DNA of 64,000 nt from the NCBI GenBank assembly GCA_002839185.1, contig PGXO01000005.1, positions 1 through 64,000 on the forward strand, read 5' to 3'. Below the pieces are notes generated by a model. That model had not been told where the DNA came from. It did not search any database and worked only from the letters and a program-made list of their open reading frames with translations. Below, one piece after another: positions 55,073 to 64,000 of the stretch (the first letter of the stretch is position 1; each line of letters starts with the position of its first letter). The DNA comes from Synergistetes bacterium HGW-Synergistetes-1 (GTDB taxonomy: Bacteria; Synergistota; Synergistia; Synergistales; Synergistaceae). A program made the translations under genes and the position numbers.

Positions 55073-55549
55073 TCAATTACCGTTGCTGTTTGTCGGTTTT
55101 ACAGGATCTATCGACCTTCCGAGAACTGGTGAAGATAGTACTATTGCGGTAGTAGTCATGCCGCAGCTGCCCATCTGGCTTATTACATCTTCAAGGTGCC
55201 CTACTGAAGATACTACTACTTTAAGGATAACTCCGTCGCTACCAGTAAGATGGTGGCATTCAAGGACTTCCGGTATTGCCCTGGCCAGTTCATCGGACTG
55301 GGCAAGAAGCGCTACTGGGATCGCAAGACGGATATACGCCATTATCGGATAGCCCACCTTGGACTGATCGACTACTGCCTTGTAACCCATGATTATTCCC
55401 GCGTCTTCCATACGGCGGACCCTCTCCGCAACTGCCGGAGAAGAAAGACCGACTCGTCTTCCAAGTTCGTTGAATGATATTCTTCCATCTTCCTGAAGTA
55501 TTTTCAGTATCTGTATTCCGATGTCATCAAGCAATTTGCCGGTTAACAT
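55073..55549 (-). CDS. Lrp/AsnC-family transcriptional regulator
   Basis: A 158-residue regulator. The N-terminal helix-turn-helix (ILQEDGRISFNELGRRVGLS) and a C-terminal RAM ligand domain (YIRLAIPV, HHLTGSDGVILKVVVSS) are visible. Such proteins sense amino acids and often regulate themselves and the next genes. The ATG follows GGAGGTG. It precedes the nitroreductase gene. Confidence 0.92.
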   Translation of the reverse strand: MLTGKLLDDIGIQILKILQEDGRISFNELGRRVGLSSPAVAERVRRMEDAGIIMGYKAVVDQSKVGYPIMAYIRLAIPVALLAQSDELARAIPEVLECHHLTGSDGVILKVVVSSVGHLEDVISQMGSCGMTTTAIVLSSPVLGRSIDPVKPTNSNGN

Positions 55550-55765
55550 GGATACACCTCCGCTTCCTTATTAAATGAAACTATTTTCAATATTGCACGC
55601 CTATATATTAAGGCATTATTTAAAAAAATGGAAGAGCAGCCATAATTTTTTTTGTTATCATCAAAAATAATAATTTATCTAGAAAGTTATACAGCAAAAT
55701 TGTGCACTCTGACGGTCACAGTAAGTTCTGTTTTTTATCGTTTCAGATGAGCTTTCTGAATCTCC

Positions 55766-58700
55766 CTACACTCTCTGTCTTTTCGAAAGGCTATTGGCAA
55801 CAGCCCAAGCAGCAGCCATTGAGTGAAGACACGGTACACCAGCAGCTGAAGCGCTTCTTCTGAGTTCAGCTCCGTGCATTATATGGCGTTCATTTCCTCC
55901 CGGGATATTCAGCACCAGGTCCCAGTCTCCCTTCCTGAGCCTTTCAACGAGTTCTTCCTGCGGGACAGTGTTGACTTCGATGCCCCATTTTGAGAGATAT
56001 TCGGATGTGCCTGATGTGGCATCGACTTTCCATCCGAGAGAAGTGAACTGGGCCGCTGTTGACATTGATTCTGCCTTCTGTGAATCCGCTATGCTCATCA
56101 GTATCCTTCCTTTTTCAGGTGGCATCCATCCCGCTCCCCTCAATCCGTCCATCATCGCGTCAGCAAGGTTATCCCCCAGTCCAAGACTTTCTCCCGTAGA
56201 CATCATCTTCGGTCCAAGTTTTGGATCGATCCCGGGAAGTTTGTCATTAGAGAAAACCGGGACCTTTACCCCCCACTGACCGCTTTTTGGCAAAATGCCA
56301 AGTCCATATCCCATATCCGTCAGTTTTTCTCCGAGGGCTACACCTACAGCCAGATCGACCATTGGTATTTTTGATATTTTGCTGCATATCGGGACAGTAC
56401 GGCTTGCCCGCGGGTTCGCCTCGATTATCCAGAAGAGACCGTCCTTGAGGACGAACTGTATGTTGAGTAGGCCATGGATGTCAAGCTCTTTTGATATCAT
56501 TTTTACAGTTTCAAGGATCTGTTTCTGCTGCTCATCAGTAAGAGAGAAGCTTGGAAAAACTGCTATCGAATCACCCGAATGAATGCCGGAAGGGTCAATA
56601 TGTTCAAATATACCCGGGATCAGAACATCTTCGCCGTCACAGACAGCGTCGCATTCGAATTCCTTACCCTGAAGGAAACGGTCGATCATCACCTTTTGTC
56701 CCTGAACAGCCTCAAAGGCCTCTGAGAGGACTTCTATCATTTCCTTTTCGCTGTAGACTGTTTTCATCGCGACCCCCCCTATTACGAAGCTGGGCCTTAT
56801 CATAAGAGGGTATCCCAGATCCTGGGCGACTTTGCAGGCTTCATCCACGGAAGCCACATCGACGCCTTCAGGCTGGGAAATATTCAGTTTGGTGAGAAGT
56901 CTTGAGAATTTGCCTCTGTCTTCTGCAGCGTCAATAACATTCTGATCGGGGCCGAGAAGCCTGATCCCCTCTGCGGCCAGGTCAAGGCCAAGTCTGAGCG
57001 AGGTCTGTCCCCCGAAACAGGCGAATACTCCCTTGGCTCTTTCACGCTCAAGTACAGCCATTGCATCATCGATGTAGAGAGGCTCCAGATAGAGTGCATC
57101 GGAGATATCATGGTCTGTGCTAACTGTTTCAGGATTGACATTCATCATTATTGCCCTTATCCCTCTTCTGCGCAGTGCTTCGACAGCTTTTACACAGCAA
57201 TAATCGAACTCTACCCCCTGGGCGATCCTTATCGCGCCTGAACCGAGGACTGCTATGCCTCCCTCGCTCTCTTCCCAGGGATCACTCTTTACTCCATAGG
57301 CCGCATAGTAGTAGCCTGAACCGGAAGGAAACTCTCCGGCGCACCCGTCTACTTCACGGTAGCCTGTATGGCAGTTTTCTGACTCAAGTATCTTCAATGT
57401 CTCTTCTTTTGATATCACGGCAGATGCTGATATGCGGCTTATTGACATTCCATGCATCCTTGCAGAGACGACATTTCCGTTTACAGGCCCGTCTTCTTCC
57501 AGATATTTTTCCGCCAGCTGGATCTTATTGAGCTGTTCGATAAAATATTTTCTAATGTGGGTCCTTTTAGACATTTCATCAACAGTTACGGAACTCCTTC
57601 TGAGAAGTTCTGTGATCGCTTCCAGCCTCAGATAGGTTGGGGCTGTTATCTGTTCCCATAGTTTCCTCGTCTCCCACGAACGCATCCTCCTGTCTGGAAG
57701 GTACCTTCCCCTTTCAAGGGAACGGCAGGCCTTTACGAGGGCCTGAGCAAATGTGGCGCCAAGAGCAAGGACTTCTCCTGTGGCTTTCATTCTCGGTCCG
57801 AGAGAGGAATCAGCCTGCGGAAAAGTGTCGAAGGGCCATGAGGGGACTTTCACCGCGACGTAATCAAGTGCCGGTTCAGACAATGCGCTGCCAGCTCCGG
57901 TAACGGGATTTGCCATCTCAGTGAGGTCCATGCCTATTGCAATTTTTGCGGCCATCCTCGCTATAGGATATCCTGTTGCCTTGCTTGCAAGGGCGCTTGA
58001 CCTGCTTGCCCTCGGATTTACTTCTATAACGTAATATTCATTGCCGTCAGGTGAGAGTGCAAACTGAACGTTGCACGCGCCGCGGATCTCAAGAACATCC
58101 ACTATTTTTAAAGCCGCGGTCCGGAGCATCTGCCATTCCCTGTCTGTCAGGGTAAGGGCAGGGGAAACCACTATCGAATCTCCCGTGTGTACACCCATGG
58201 GGTCTATGTTCTCCATGCTGCATACTGCCAGGGCGTTTCCAATGTTGTCCCTGACCACTTCTACTTCTATCTCATGCCAGCCTTCAAGATAACGCTCGAT
58301 CAAAGCCCTTCCGACGGGAGATGCTGTAAGGGCATCTTCCACCTGGACTACAAAGTCTTCTATATTCCTGACGACCGAGTTGCCCGATCCTCCAAGCGTG
58401 AAGTCCGGGCGAAGTATAAGCGGAAGCGGCGAATGCATCGCAAATTCCTGAGCGCCTGCGACAGAAGATATACCCCTGCTTGCGATTATCGGCTGACCGG
58501 CATCTATCATTGCCTTCCTGAAAGGTTCCCTGCCCTCTGCACGTTCTATCGCTTCAGGCTGTGTGCCCAGGACCCTGCATTCGTATTTATCCCACATTCC
58601 TCTCTTATTGCATTCCATACAGAGGTTAAGCCCCGTCTGTCCACCCAATGTCGCAACTACACCATCCGGCCTGTATTCAGACAGGATCTCCTCTACTACT

Positions 58701-58912
58701 TCGGGCAGCAGAGGCTTTATGCAGACAATATCAGCAACGGTGAGGTCCGTCTGGATAGTGGCAGGGTTGCTGTTAAGAAGAAGCACTTCGCAGCCTTCCT
58801 CTTTGAGGGCACGGCAGGCCTGACTTCCGGCGTAATCAAACTCGGCGGCCTGTCCTATGCGTATCGGTCCCGAGCCAAGGACAAGTACTCTTTTTATGCT
58901 GTTATCCTTCAT
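55766..58912 (-). CDS. carB: Carbamoyl-phosphate synthase large subunit
   Basis: 1048 residues. Two homologous ATP-grasp halves begin VLGSGPIRIGQAAEFDYAG and VLGSGAIRIAQGVEFDYCC. The allosteric MGS-like domain at the end contains SLGWKVDATSGTSEYLSKWG. It uses ammonia from CarA, bicarbonate and two ATP to make carbamoyl phosphate for pyrimidines and arginine. The ATG follows GGGGAGAG. It starts two bases after the carA stop codon. The 216-base gap beyond its stop shows no clear terminator. Confidence 0.97.
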   Translation of the reverse strand: MKDNSIKRVLVLGSGPIRIGQAAEFDYAGSQACRALKEEGCEVLLLNSNPATIQTDLTVADIVCIKPLLPEVVEEILSEYRPDGVVATLGGQTGLNLCMECNKRGMWDKYECRVLGTQPEAIERAEGREPFRKAMIDAGQPIIASRGISSVAGAQEFAMHSPLPLILRPDFTLGGSGNSVVRNIEDFVVQVEDALTASPVGRALIERYLEGWHEIEVEVVRDNIGNALAVCSMENIDPMGVHTGDSIVVSPALTLTDREWQMLRTAALKIVDVLEIRGACNVQFALSPDGNEYYVIEVNPRASRSSALASKATGYPIARMAAKIAIGMDLTEMANPVTGAGSALSEPALDYVAVKVPSWPFDTFPQADSSLGPRMKATGEVLALGATFAQALVKACRSLERGRYLPDRRMRSWETRKLWEQITAPTYLRLEAITELLRRSSVTVDEMSKRTHIRKYFIEQLNKIQLAEKYLEEDGPVNGNVVSARMHGMSISRISASAVISKEETLKILESENCHTGYREVDGCAGEFPSGSGYYYAAYGVKSDPWEESEGGIAVLGSGAIRIAQGVEFDYCCVKAVEALRRRGIRAIMMNVNPETVSTDHDISDALYLEPLYIDDAMAVLERERAKGVFACFGGQTSLRLGLDLAAEGIRLLGPDQNVIDAAEDRGKFSRLLTKLNISQPEGVDVASVDEACKVAQDLGYPLMIRPSFVIGGVAMKTVYSEKEMIEVLSEAFEAVQGQKVMIDRFLQGKEFECDAVCDGEDVLIPGIFEHIDPSGIHSGDSIAVFPSFSLTDEQQKQILETVKMISKELDIHGLLNIQFVLKDGLFWIIEANPRASRTVPICSKISKIPMVDLAVGVALGEKLTDMGYGLGILPKSGQWGVKVPVFSNDKLPGIDPKLGPKMMSTGESLGLGDNLADAMMDGLRGAGWMPPEKGRILMSIADSQKAESMSTAAQFTSLGWKVDATSGTSEYLSKWGIEVNTVPQEELVERLRKGDWDLVLNIPGGNERHIMHGAELRRSASAAGVPCLHSMAAAWAVANSLSKRQRV

Positions 58913-58914
58913 CG

Positions 58915-59967
58915 TTATCTCTCCCCTGACTCGCGAACGTGTGAGACAAAATTATCAAATATGTATCCTGCGTCTTCCGGTCCCGGTGACGCTTCCGGAT
59001 GGAACTGAACGCTGGACGCGTCAAGATCCTTATGGAGCAGGCCTTCGACAGTTCCGTCCCCAAGGTGCCTGAATGATACCTCAAGCCCGGTCCCTTTAAG
59101 GCTTTCTTCTGTAACAACATACTGGTGGTTCTGGCTTGTCAGTATTCCTCTGCCGGTGGCGGTGTCGATCACCGCCTGATTCGCACCCCTGTGCCCGTAC
59201 CTGAGCTTATGTGTCATTGCCCCGCAGGCTCTTGCCAGGAGCTGATGTCCAAGACATATCCCAAGCACAGGTTTTTTTCCAAGGATCTTTCTTATCTCTC
59301 CTGCCTCAAACCCAAGCACCGATGGATCTCCCGGGCCGTTGCTCAGTATGATCCCGCTTACTCCGCTGGAAAGAATATCCTCTGCTTTCGTGGTGTTCGG
59401 AAACCTGACCACCCTGAATCCTCTTCCTGCGATGCTCCTTAATATATTTTCCTTTGCCCCGTAATCTAACACACCGATCGAAAGAGCACCTTCTCCAATA
59501 ACTTCGACCTCTTTGCAGGAAACTTTACTCACCATGTCATGAGGAAGTTCTTTTATCTGTGGAAGAGCGGGTTTGTGATCGAGCCTGCCCATTATCGAGC
59601 CAAGTTCACGGATCTTTAATATAAGCTGTCTTGTATCTGCGCCATCTACCAGGGGCCTACCATTTTCAGCCATCCATGAACTGAGAGAACCAAACCGTCC
59701 ATTTTCTGTTTCATCAAGGCTGGATACCAATGCAGCAGAAAGCCAAACTCGTCGTCCCTCAAGCCTCTCTGTGTCAACTCCGTATATCCCTACAGGAGGG
59801 AATGCGAAGACCACGATCTGTCCGCAGTAAGAAGGGTCGGAAAGGGTCTGAGGATAGCCGCATCCTGCAGTAGTGAATACGACTTCGCCCTCGACCGGGG
59901 CTGTGATTTCACCTTTTCCGCTCCAGACAGTTCCGTCAGCAAGGGTAAGGAACAGGTTGCTTTTCAT
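58915..59967 (-). CDS. carA: Carbamoyl-phosphate synthase small subunit (glutaminase)
   Basis: A 350-residue class I glutamine amidotransferase. Catalytic cysteine lies in KPVLGICLGHQLLARACG. Histidine and glutamate lie in SVQFHPEASPGPEDAGYIF. The N-terminal domain begins FLTLADGTVWSGKG. It releases ammonia from glutamine for CarB. The ATG at 59967 follows AAAGGGGATA; an ATG at 59991 is an alternative. Confidence 0.96.
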   Translation of the reverse strand: MKSNLFLTLADGTVWSGKGEITAPVEGEVVFTTAGCGYPQTLSDPSYCGQIVVFAFPPVGIYGVDTERLEGRRVWLSAALVSSLDETENGRFGSLSSWMAENGRPLVDGADTRQLILKIRELGSIMGRLDHKPALPQIKELPHDMVSKVSCKEVEVIGEGALSIGVLDYGAKENILRSIAGRGFRVVRFPNTTKAEDILSSGVSGIILSNGPGDPSVLGFEAGEIRKILGKKPVLGICLGHQLLARACGAMTHKLRYGHRGANQAVIDTATGRGILTSQNHQYVVTEESLKGTGLEVSFRHLGDGTVEGLLHKDLDASSVQFHPEASPGPEDAGYIFDNFVSHVRESGER

Positions 59968-60099
59968 GTTTGGTATCCCCTTTGTCTCCATATAAAATGG
60001 GAAATTAGTTTCACTTTTATCCCGACAGGATAGTTTACTAAACCTAAAATTTAGTTTTGTTTATTATGTATTTTTACCTGCGGTTCAAAGTTCTTGAGT

Positions 60100-60127
60100 A
60101 TTATAACGTTGTATCGTGATTCGTCAA
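60100..60127 (-). promoter_or_regulatory. Promoter of carAB
   Basis: Minus-strand TTGACG (60127-60122) and TATAAT (60105-60100) with a 16-base spacer, giving a leader of about 125 bases with a small TATCC/GGATA hairpin. No PyrR site was recognised. Confidence 0.75.
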
Positions 60128-60233
60128 GAGTATTATTTTGATTACAAATCAAGTTGCAGCAAAAGTTCAATCGGTTGCACAATTTTCGAATATTACATTA
60201 CGGATTATAATTTAACGGAGGTGGGAGAAAAAC

Positions 60234-60746
60234 ATGGAGCATAGTTTTGAGCCGATTATCGACGACAGATCCAGGCTGCTTATTCTGGGCTCTCTGCCCG
60301 GAGTCAGGTCTTTGATGGAAAATGAATATTACGCGAACAGGCAGAATAAATTTTGGAAAATAATTTTTTCTGTTTTTGCCAGGCCCTTCTGCACAGACTA
60401 CATTTCAAAGGTCCTGCTTTTACATGATCATAATATTGCTCTCTGGGATGTTATCAAAAGCGCGGATCGCATCGGAAGCAGCGACAGTAATATAAAAGCG
60501 GCCATTGCAAATGACATTCCTAAACTCCTGCAAGATCACCCGGGGATATCTTTCATAATTTTCAACGGCCAGTTCGCATTCAAAAGCTATAGGAATTTTT
60601 TTGGCAAGCCGCAGCCACCGTTTGAAGTACTGCTCTCAACAAGCCCCGCATGCGCAGGGAGAGACGCGGAAAAGTTTGATATGTGGGAGAGGGCCGTAAA
60701 GGGCGCATTGGAGGAAGACATTAAAAATCTTCACAGCGCCCTCTGA
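60234..60746 (+). CDS. DNA glycosylase, uracil-DNA glycosylase family 6 (hypoxanthine type)
   Basis: A 170-residue cytosolic repair enzyme. The family motif GSLPGVRSLMENEYYANRQN near residue 19, FWKIIF, and the C-terminal LSTSPACAGRDA match hypoxanthine/deaminated-base DNA glycosylases. They remove hypoxanthine left by adenine deamination. The strong GGAGGTGGG is close behind a TATAAT (60206-60211). It is a single-gene unit converging on the exporter operon. Confidence 0.85.
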   Translation: MEHSFEPIIDDRSRLLILGSLPGVRSLMENEYYANRQNKFWKIIFSVFARPFCTDYISKVLLLHDHNIALWDVIKSADRIGSSDSNIKAAIANDIPKLLQDHPGISFIIFNGQFAFKSYRNFFGKPQPPFEVLLSTSPACAGRDAEKFDMWERAVKGALEEDIKNLHSAL

Positions 60747-60768
60747 AAAGAGATCATTTGGATAGATA

Positions 60769-61986
60769 TTATTCGTATTTCAGTGCATCGATCGGATTGA
60801 GGAGAGAGGCCTTCCATGCCGGATAATATCCGAAACCCACACCTACAAGAGCCGAAAAAACAAAGGCAAGAATTATTGATCCGGGAGAGAATATCGGAGG
60901 GGCAGCTGTTAATGAGGCGAGGGCATAGCCGGCAAAGATCCCCAGGATTATGCCTAGTGTGCCTCCTACCATCGAAAGCACTACCGCCTCTATGAGAAAC
61001 TGGAAGCGGATGTCACGGGACTTTGCGCCGACCGCCATCCTTATTCCTATTTCCCTGGTACGCTCCGTTACAGAGACAAGCATTATGTTCATTATTCCAA
61101 TGCCCCCGACAACAAGCGATATTACTGCTATAGACCCAAGGAGCATGGACATTATCGCTGTGGTCTTCCGACGGGCCTCAAGCATCTGAGATATATTCCT
61201 TACGGAGAAGTCGTCCGGTTCGCCGGGCCTGATCTTGTGTCTTTCCCTCAGAAGCGCCTCTGTCTCGTTCTGTATGTACTGAAGTGAGTTCATGGAGACG
61301 CCTTTAATGTAAATGGTGCTGATCCTTCCGGGGGTGTTCCATCTTACCAGCCTTCTTTGTGCCGCAGTCAGAGGAACAAGGACCAGGTCGTCCTGATCCT
61401 GGCCCATCGTACTTTGGCCTTTGGCTCTTAATACCCCGATAATAGTGAAGGGGATCTTCTTGATCCTGATCGACTTGCCCACCGGATCTTCCCCAAAGAA
61501 CATTTTGTCTGCTATTGTTTTTCCTATGACTGCTATCTTTGCGCCTTGCCTCACATCACTGTCATTTAAGTTTCTGCCGGACTCAACTTCACGATCCTGG
61601 ACAAGTGAATATGAGGGAGTGCTTCCGGTTACGCTTGTGTTCCAGTTCGTGTTGCCGTAAACAAGCTGGGCTGAAGTACCTATCATCGGTGCCACTGCTT
61701 CTATGCCTGATACTTCGCGCTCTATGGCAATTGCATCATCGTATGTCAGGTACTTGGCGACAGCCGCTGCGGAAGAGGCCGACCTGTCAGGGAAGACCAT
61801 TATGAAATTGCTTCCGAACGATGCTATCTGTTCATCAATGCTCTTGTTGGCTCCCTGCCCGACTGCAAAGGCAGATATGACAGCCGCTACACCTATTATG
61901 ATACCGAGCGCTGTCAGCATTGACCTTGTCTTGTTCCTGCGCAGCGCCCTCACTGCGGTAAGGGAAATTTCCGTCATTGATATCAT
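60769..61986 (-). CDS. MacB-like ABC transporter permease (FtsX domain)
   Basis: A 405-residue membrane protein with the MacB_PCD layout. Helix 1 (ALRRNKTRSMLTALGIIIGVAAVIS) is followed by a large periplasmic domain (residues about 45-260). The FtsX domain of three helices carries GGIGIMNIMLVSVTERTREIGIRMAVGA and GYYPAWKASLLNPIDAL. It belongs to the MacAB-TolC type, which exports macrolides, peptides or other molecules. It overlaps the ATPase gene by four bases. Confidence 0.9.
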   Translation of the reverse strand: MISMTEISLTAVRALRRNKTRSMLTALGIIIGVAAVISAFAVGQGANKSIDEQIASFGSNFIMVFPDRSASSAAAVAKYLTYDDAIAIEREVSGIEAVAPMIGTSAQLVYGNTNWNTSVTGSTPSYSLVQDREVESGRNLNDSDVRQGAKIAVIGKTIADKMFFGEDPVGKSIRIKKIPFTIIGVLRAKGQSTMGQDQDDLVLVPLTAAQRRLVRWNTPGRISTIYIKGVSMNSLQYIQNETEALLRERHKIRPGEPDDFSVRNISQMLEARRKTTAIMSMLLGSIAVISLVVGGIGIMNIMLVSVTERTREIGIRMAVGAKSRDIRFQFLIEAVVLSMVGGTLGIILGIFAGYALASLTAAPPIFSPGSIILAFVFSALVGVGFGYYPAWKASLLNPIDALKYE

Positions 61987-62684
61987 GATTTTTCCACCGT
62001 CCGGTTCAATTCGTCGCTTGTTATCATACCGTCCTTGAAATGGACTATCCTTTTCGCATAAGCTGCGACTTCAGGTTCATGCGTAACAAGGAGTATCGTT
62101 ATTCCATCTTCTTCGTTGATTTTTTTAAAAAGTTTCATTATCTCGTCGCTTGTCTTTGAATCAAGGTTTCCTGTGGGCTCGTCTGCCATGATTATTGGAG
62201 CCCTGTTGACGATCCCTCTTGCTATTGCGACCCTCTGCTGCTGGCCGCCCGAGAGTTGAGTGGGCTCATGGTAGAGCCTGTCCTCAAGTCCCATCTGGAT
62301 CAAGGCCTCTTTTGCCCTCTCCCTGCGTTCTTTTTTTGCCATCCCCGCATAGAGCAGCGGCAGCTCAACATTTTCTATGGCGCTTGTTTTTTGCAGCAGA
62401 TTGAACCCCTGAAAAACGAAACCTATCGTGCTGTTTCTTATAACTGCAAGGTCGTCGCCTTCAAGGTCGTTGATGCTTTGTCCGTTGAGGAAATATGTTC
62501 CTGATGTTGGCTTGTCAAGACATCCCAGGATGTTCATCGTTGTAGATTTTCCTGAACCGGAAGGCCCCATCATGGCTACAAACTCTCCCTTTTCCAGAGA
62601 AAGGCTGATGCCGTGAAGTATCTCTACTTCCTCTTTTCCCATACTGAAGCTTTTATGGATATCCTTTAGTTCTACCAGGGCCAT
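61983..62684 (-). CDS. MacB-like ABC transporter ATP-binding protein
   Basis: A 233-residue ATPase. Walker [16 protein letters not shown] near residue 40, the Q-loop VFQGFNLL, signature LSGGQQQR and Walker [14 protein letters not shown] identify the LolD/MacB class. Here ATPase and permease are separate genes, as is common outside proteobacteria. Its ATG abuts the adaptor stop (TAAATG). Confidence 0.93.
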   Translation of the reverse strand: MALVELKDIHKSFSMGKEEVEILHGISLSLEKGEFVAMMGPSGSGKSTTMNILGCLDKPTSGTYFLNGQSINDLEGDDLAVIRNSTIGFVFQGFNLLQKTSAIENVELPLLYAGMAKKERRERAKEALIQMGLEDRLYHEPTQLSGGQQQRVAIARGIVNRAPIIMADEPTGNLDSKTSDEIMKLFKKINEEDGITILLVTHEPEVAAYAKRIVHFKDGMITSDELNRTVEKS

Positions 62685-63884
62685 TTATTTCGCTCCGTTC
62701 GGAACAATGATACCTGTAATTACCTCATCGCCTTCACTGAGCCCTGATATTATCTCTGTGTTCTGACCGTCCGAGATGCCCCTTTTGACCTCTACCCTTA
62801 CAGGTGCCTTTTTAGCAGGCACATAGACTGCAGGAGTTTTTACTTCTGCTATGGTCTGTTTCCCCATCATGCCTGCCCCTGGCTGACCGGAAGCCGCGGA
62901 AGGATCGGCAGGTTTGAACCTGAAAGCGCTGTTAGGAACTACCACTACATCCTTGCGCTCTTCAACTATCAAAGAGACGTTGGCAGTCATCCCTGGCATC
63001 AGAAGCCCCTTATTATTAGATACTTTTACTATCACTACATAGGTCACAACATTGTCTGTTGTTTTGGGAGACAGCCTGACCTGAGTAACAACACCATCAA
63101 AGGGATCGTTTGGATGAGCATCTACGGTAAAGGTCGCTTTCTGCCCCTCTTTGACACCACCGATATCTGCCTCGTCGACGTTCACTTCCACCTGCATCTG
63201 GCCTAGGTCCTTTGCTATTTCTGCTATGCTCGGCGTCTGGTAACTGGCTGCCACCGTCTGTCCTTTTTCAACGTTTTTGGCGACGACTACACCGTCAACA
63301 GGGGAATATATTTGTGTGTACCCCAAGTTGATCTTTGTTTTGTTCAGCGTCGCCTGGTATTGAGCTATCCGTGCCCTTGACACAGCGACCTGGGCTTTTG
63401 AGGTCAGATAGGTCTTCTCGTCAGTATCAACATCTGCTTTTGCAATAAGGTCTTTTTCAGCGAGTTTTCTCGTCCTTGCGAGGCTTTTCTGCGAATTTGC
63501 CAATACTGCCTCTGAATTCATCAACTCTGCTCTTGCCGCCATCAAATTTGCCTCTGCCTGCGCAACATCAGTCCGCTGAGTGGCTGAATCTATTTCGGCA
63601 ATAAGCTGCCCCTGCTTTACCACACTGTTGTAATCTATGTATATTTCTTTTACTGTACCGGATATCTGCGTTCCCACGTCGACTGTTTCAACTGCGTCAA
63701 GGGTCCCTGTGGCCTGTATGACTGAACGAAGGTCGGATCTTACTGCCTTTGCAGTTTTATACTGGATCTCATCTGCGTCTTTGCTGTAGTACCAGAAAAG
63801 TCCGCCGGAGATCACTATCAAAACCAGAATGACAGCCATGATCCTTCTTTTTAGTTTTTTTGAAATTTTATCTGTGAAATTCAT
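62685..63884 (-). CDS. MacA-like periplasmic adaptor (membrane fusion protein)
   Basis: A 399-residue protein anchored by one N-terminal helix (IMAVILVLIVISGGLFWYY). Biotinyl-lipoyl halves (VGTQISGTVKEIYID and INLGYTQIYSPVDGVVV) flank an alpha-helical hairpin (residues about 100-175). Beta-barrel and membrane-proximal domains follow. The region near SAASGQPGAGMMGKQ is a loop. It bridges the inner-membrane MacB-like pump to a TolC-like channel. The GGAGG site lies within the TolC-like gene. Confidence 0.92.
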   Translation of the reverse strand: MNFTDKISKKLKRRIMAVILVLIVISGGLFWYYSKDADEIQYKTAKAVRSDLRSVIQATGTLDAVETVDVGTQISGTVKEIYIDYNSVVKQGQLIAEIDSATQRTDVAQAEANLMAARAELMNSEAVLANSQKSLARTRKLAEKDLIAKADVDTDEKTYLTSKAQVAVSRARIAQYQATLNKTKINLGYTQIYSPVDGVVVAKNVEKGQTVAASYQTPSIAEIAKDLGQMQVEVNVDEADIGGVKEGQKATFTVDAHPNDPFDGVVTQVRLSPKTTDNVVTYVVIVKVSNNKGLLMPGMTANVSLIVEERKDVVVVPNSAFRFKPADPSAASGQPGAGMMGKQTIAEVKTPAVYVPAKKAPVRVEVKRGISDGQNTEIISGLSEGDEVITGIIVPNGAK

Positions 63885-64000
63885 TCTTCAAGACCTCCCA
63901 TGGCCTTTTCAAGATCAAGACGTTTTGCTTTGCATTCATATAGAGAAAGTATTGTGTTTGTCTGAGCTGAAGCATAACTTTCTACTGCATCCGAAATTTC
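63881..64000 (-). CDS. TolC-family outer-membrane efflux protein, C-terminal end (cut by window edge)
   Basis: The last 39 residues of a frame entering from the right edge: EISDAVESYASAQTNTILSL, then YECKAKRLDLEKAMGGLEE. The helical pattern A..SYA...TN.L...Y..K..R.DLEKAMG is typical of the C-terminal hairpin of TolC-like channels. Its TGA overlaps the adaptor's ATG by two bases (ATGA). It completes a tripartite exporter with the three genes to its left. Confidence 0.82.
   Translation of the reverse strand, partial: EISDAVESYASAQTNTILSLYECKAKRLDLEKAMGGLEE

Noticed and set aside
55550-55765. Terminator or small RNA after carB
   Set aside because: The stretch is AT-rich with only weak A/T hairpins. 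Nothing could be supported.

Overview
The window reads as chromosomal DNA from an anaerobic, amino-acid-fermenting, Gram-negative-type bacterium, most likely a member of the Synergistota (inference). Three things point there. Envelope genes are diderm: an SLH-domain porin with a beta-barrel, a Skp/OmpH protein and a MacAB-TolC type exporter. The ribosomal/RNA polymerase locus is arranged as in Firmicutes-like lineages, with an L7Ae-like gene between rpoC and rpsL. The metabolism is that of a peptide and amino-acid fermenter: two tungsten/molybdenum aldehyde oxidoreductase loci, indolepyruvate ferredoxin oxidoreductase IorAB and a molybdopterin oxidoreductase. No phage, transposase or CRISPR array was seen.

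Layout. 1-12.5 kb (minus): tRNA-Leu, rpoB, rpoC, L7Ae-like gene, rpsL, rpsG, fusA and a cut-off tuf. Both main promoters here have their -35 box inside the hairpin that ends the preceding unit. 13.0-15.9 kb (plus): polyferredoxin, AOR-family enzyme and ThiS-like carrier. 16-19.2 kb: LysE exporter, QueT transporter facing gpsA through overlapping promoters, and a Phd/RelE-type toxin-antitoxin pair with a palindromic operator. 19.3-26 kb: radA, a sodium symporter, an adenosine-specific-kinase family gene, ompH, a DUF3343 gene, a small membrane protein, a ClC transporter and a lone anchored protein. 26-30.7 kb: LUD protein, second AOR and MoaD-like carrier (minus), divergent from yhdT-panF.

30.7-38.1 kb (minus) holds a complete phosphate regulon in one direction: pstS-pstC-pstA-pstB-phoU-phoB-phoR. 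A Pho-box-like promoter precedes pstS. Two related, non-coding, inverted-repeat elements sit in its two large gaps. 38.2-43.1 kb: a secreted coiled-coil protein, the SLH porin with a long leader, and a molybdopterin oxidoreductase. 43.1-46.1 kb (minus): larC-folD-sir2, where FolD lacks the usual catalytic lysine. 46.3-48.0 kb (plus): an exported protein made of four diverged repeats.

48.1-55.5 kb (minus): iorA-iorB, then lrp, nitroreductase, gyrA, psd and pssA. 55.8-60.0 kb (minus): carA-carB. 60.2 kb: a family 6 uracil/hypoxanthine-DNA glycosylase. 60.8-64 kb (minus): a tripartite exporter whose TolC-like gene is cut by the window edge. Many genes overlap by 1-8 bases or use TTG/GTG starts that are supported by strong ribosome binding sites.
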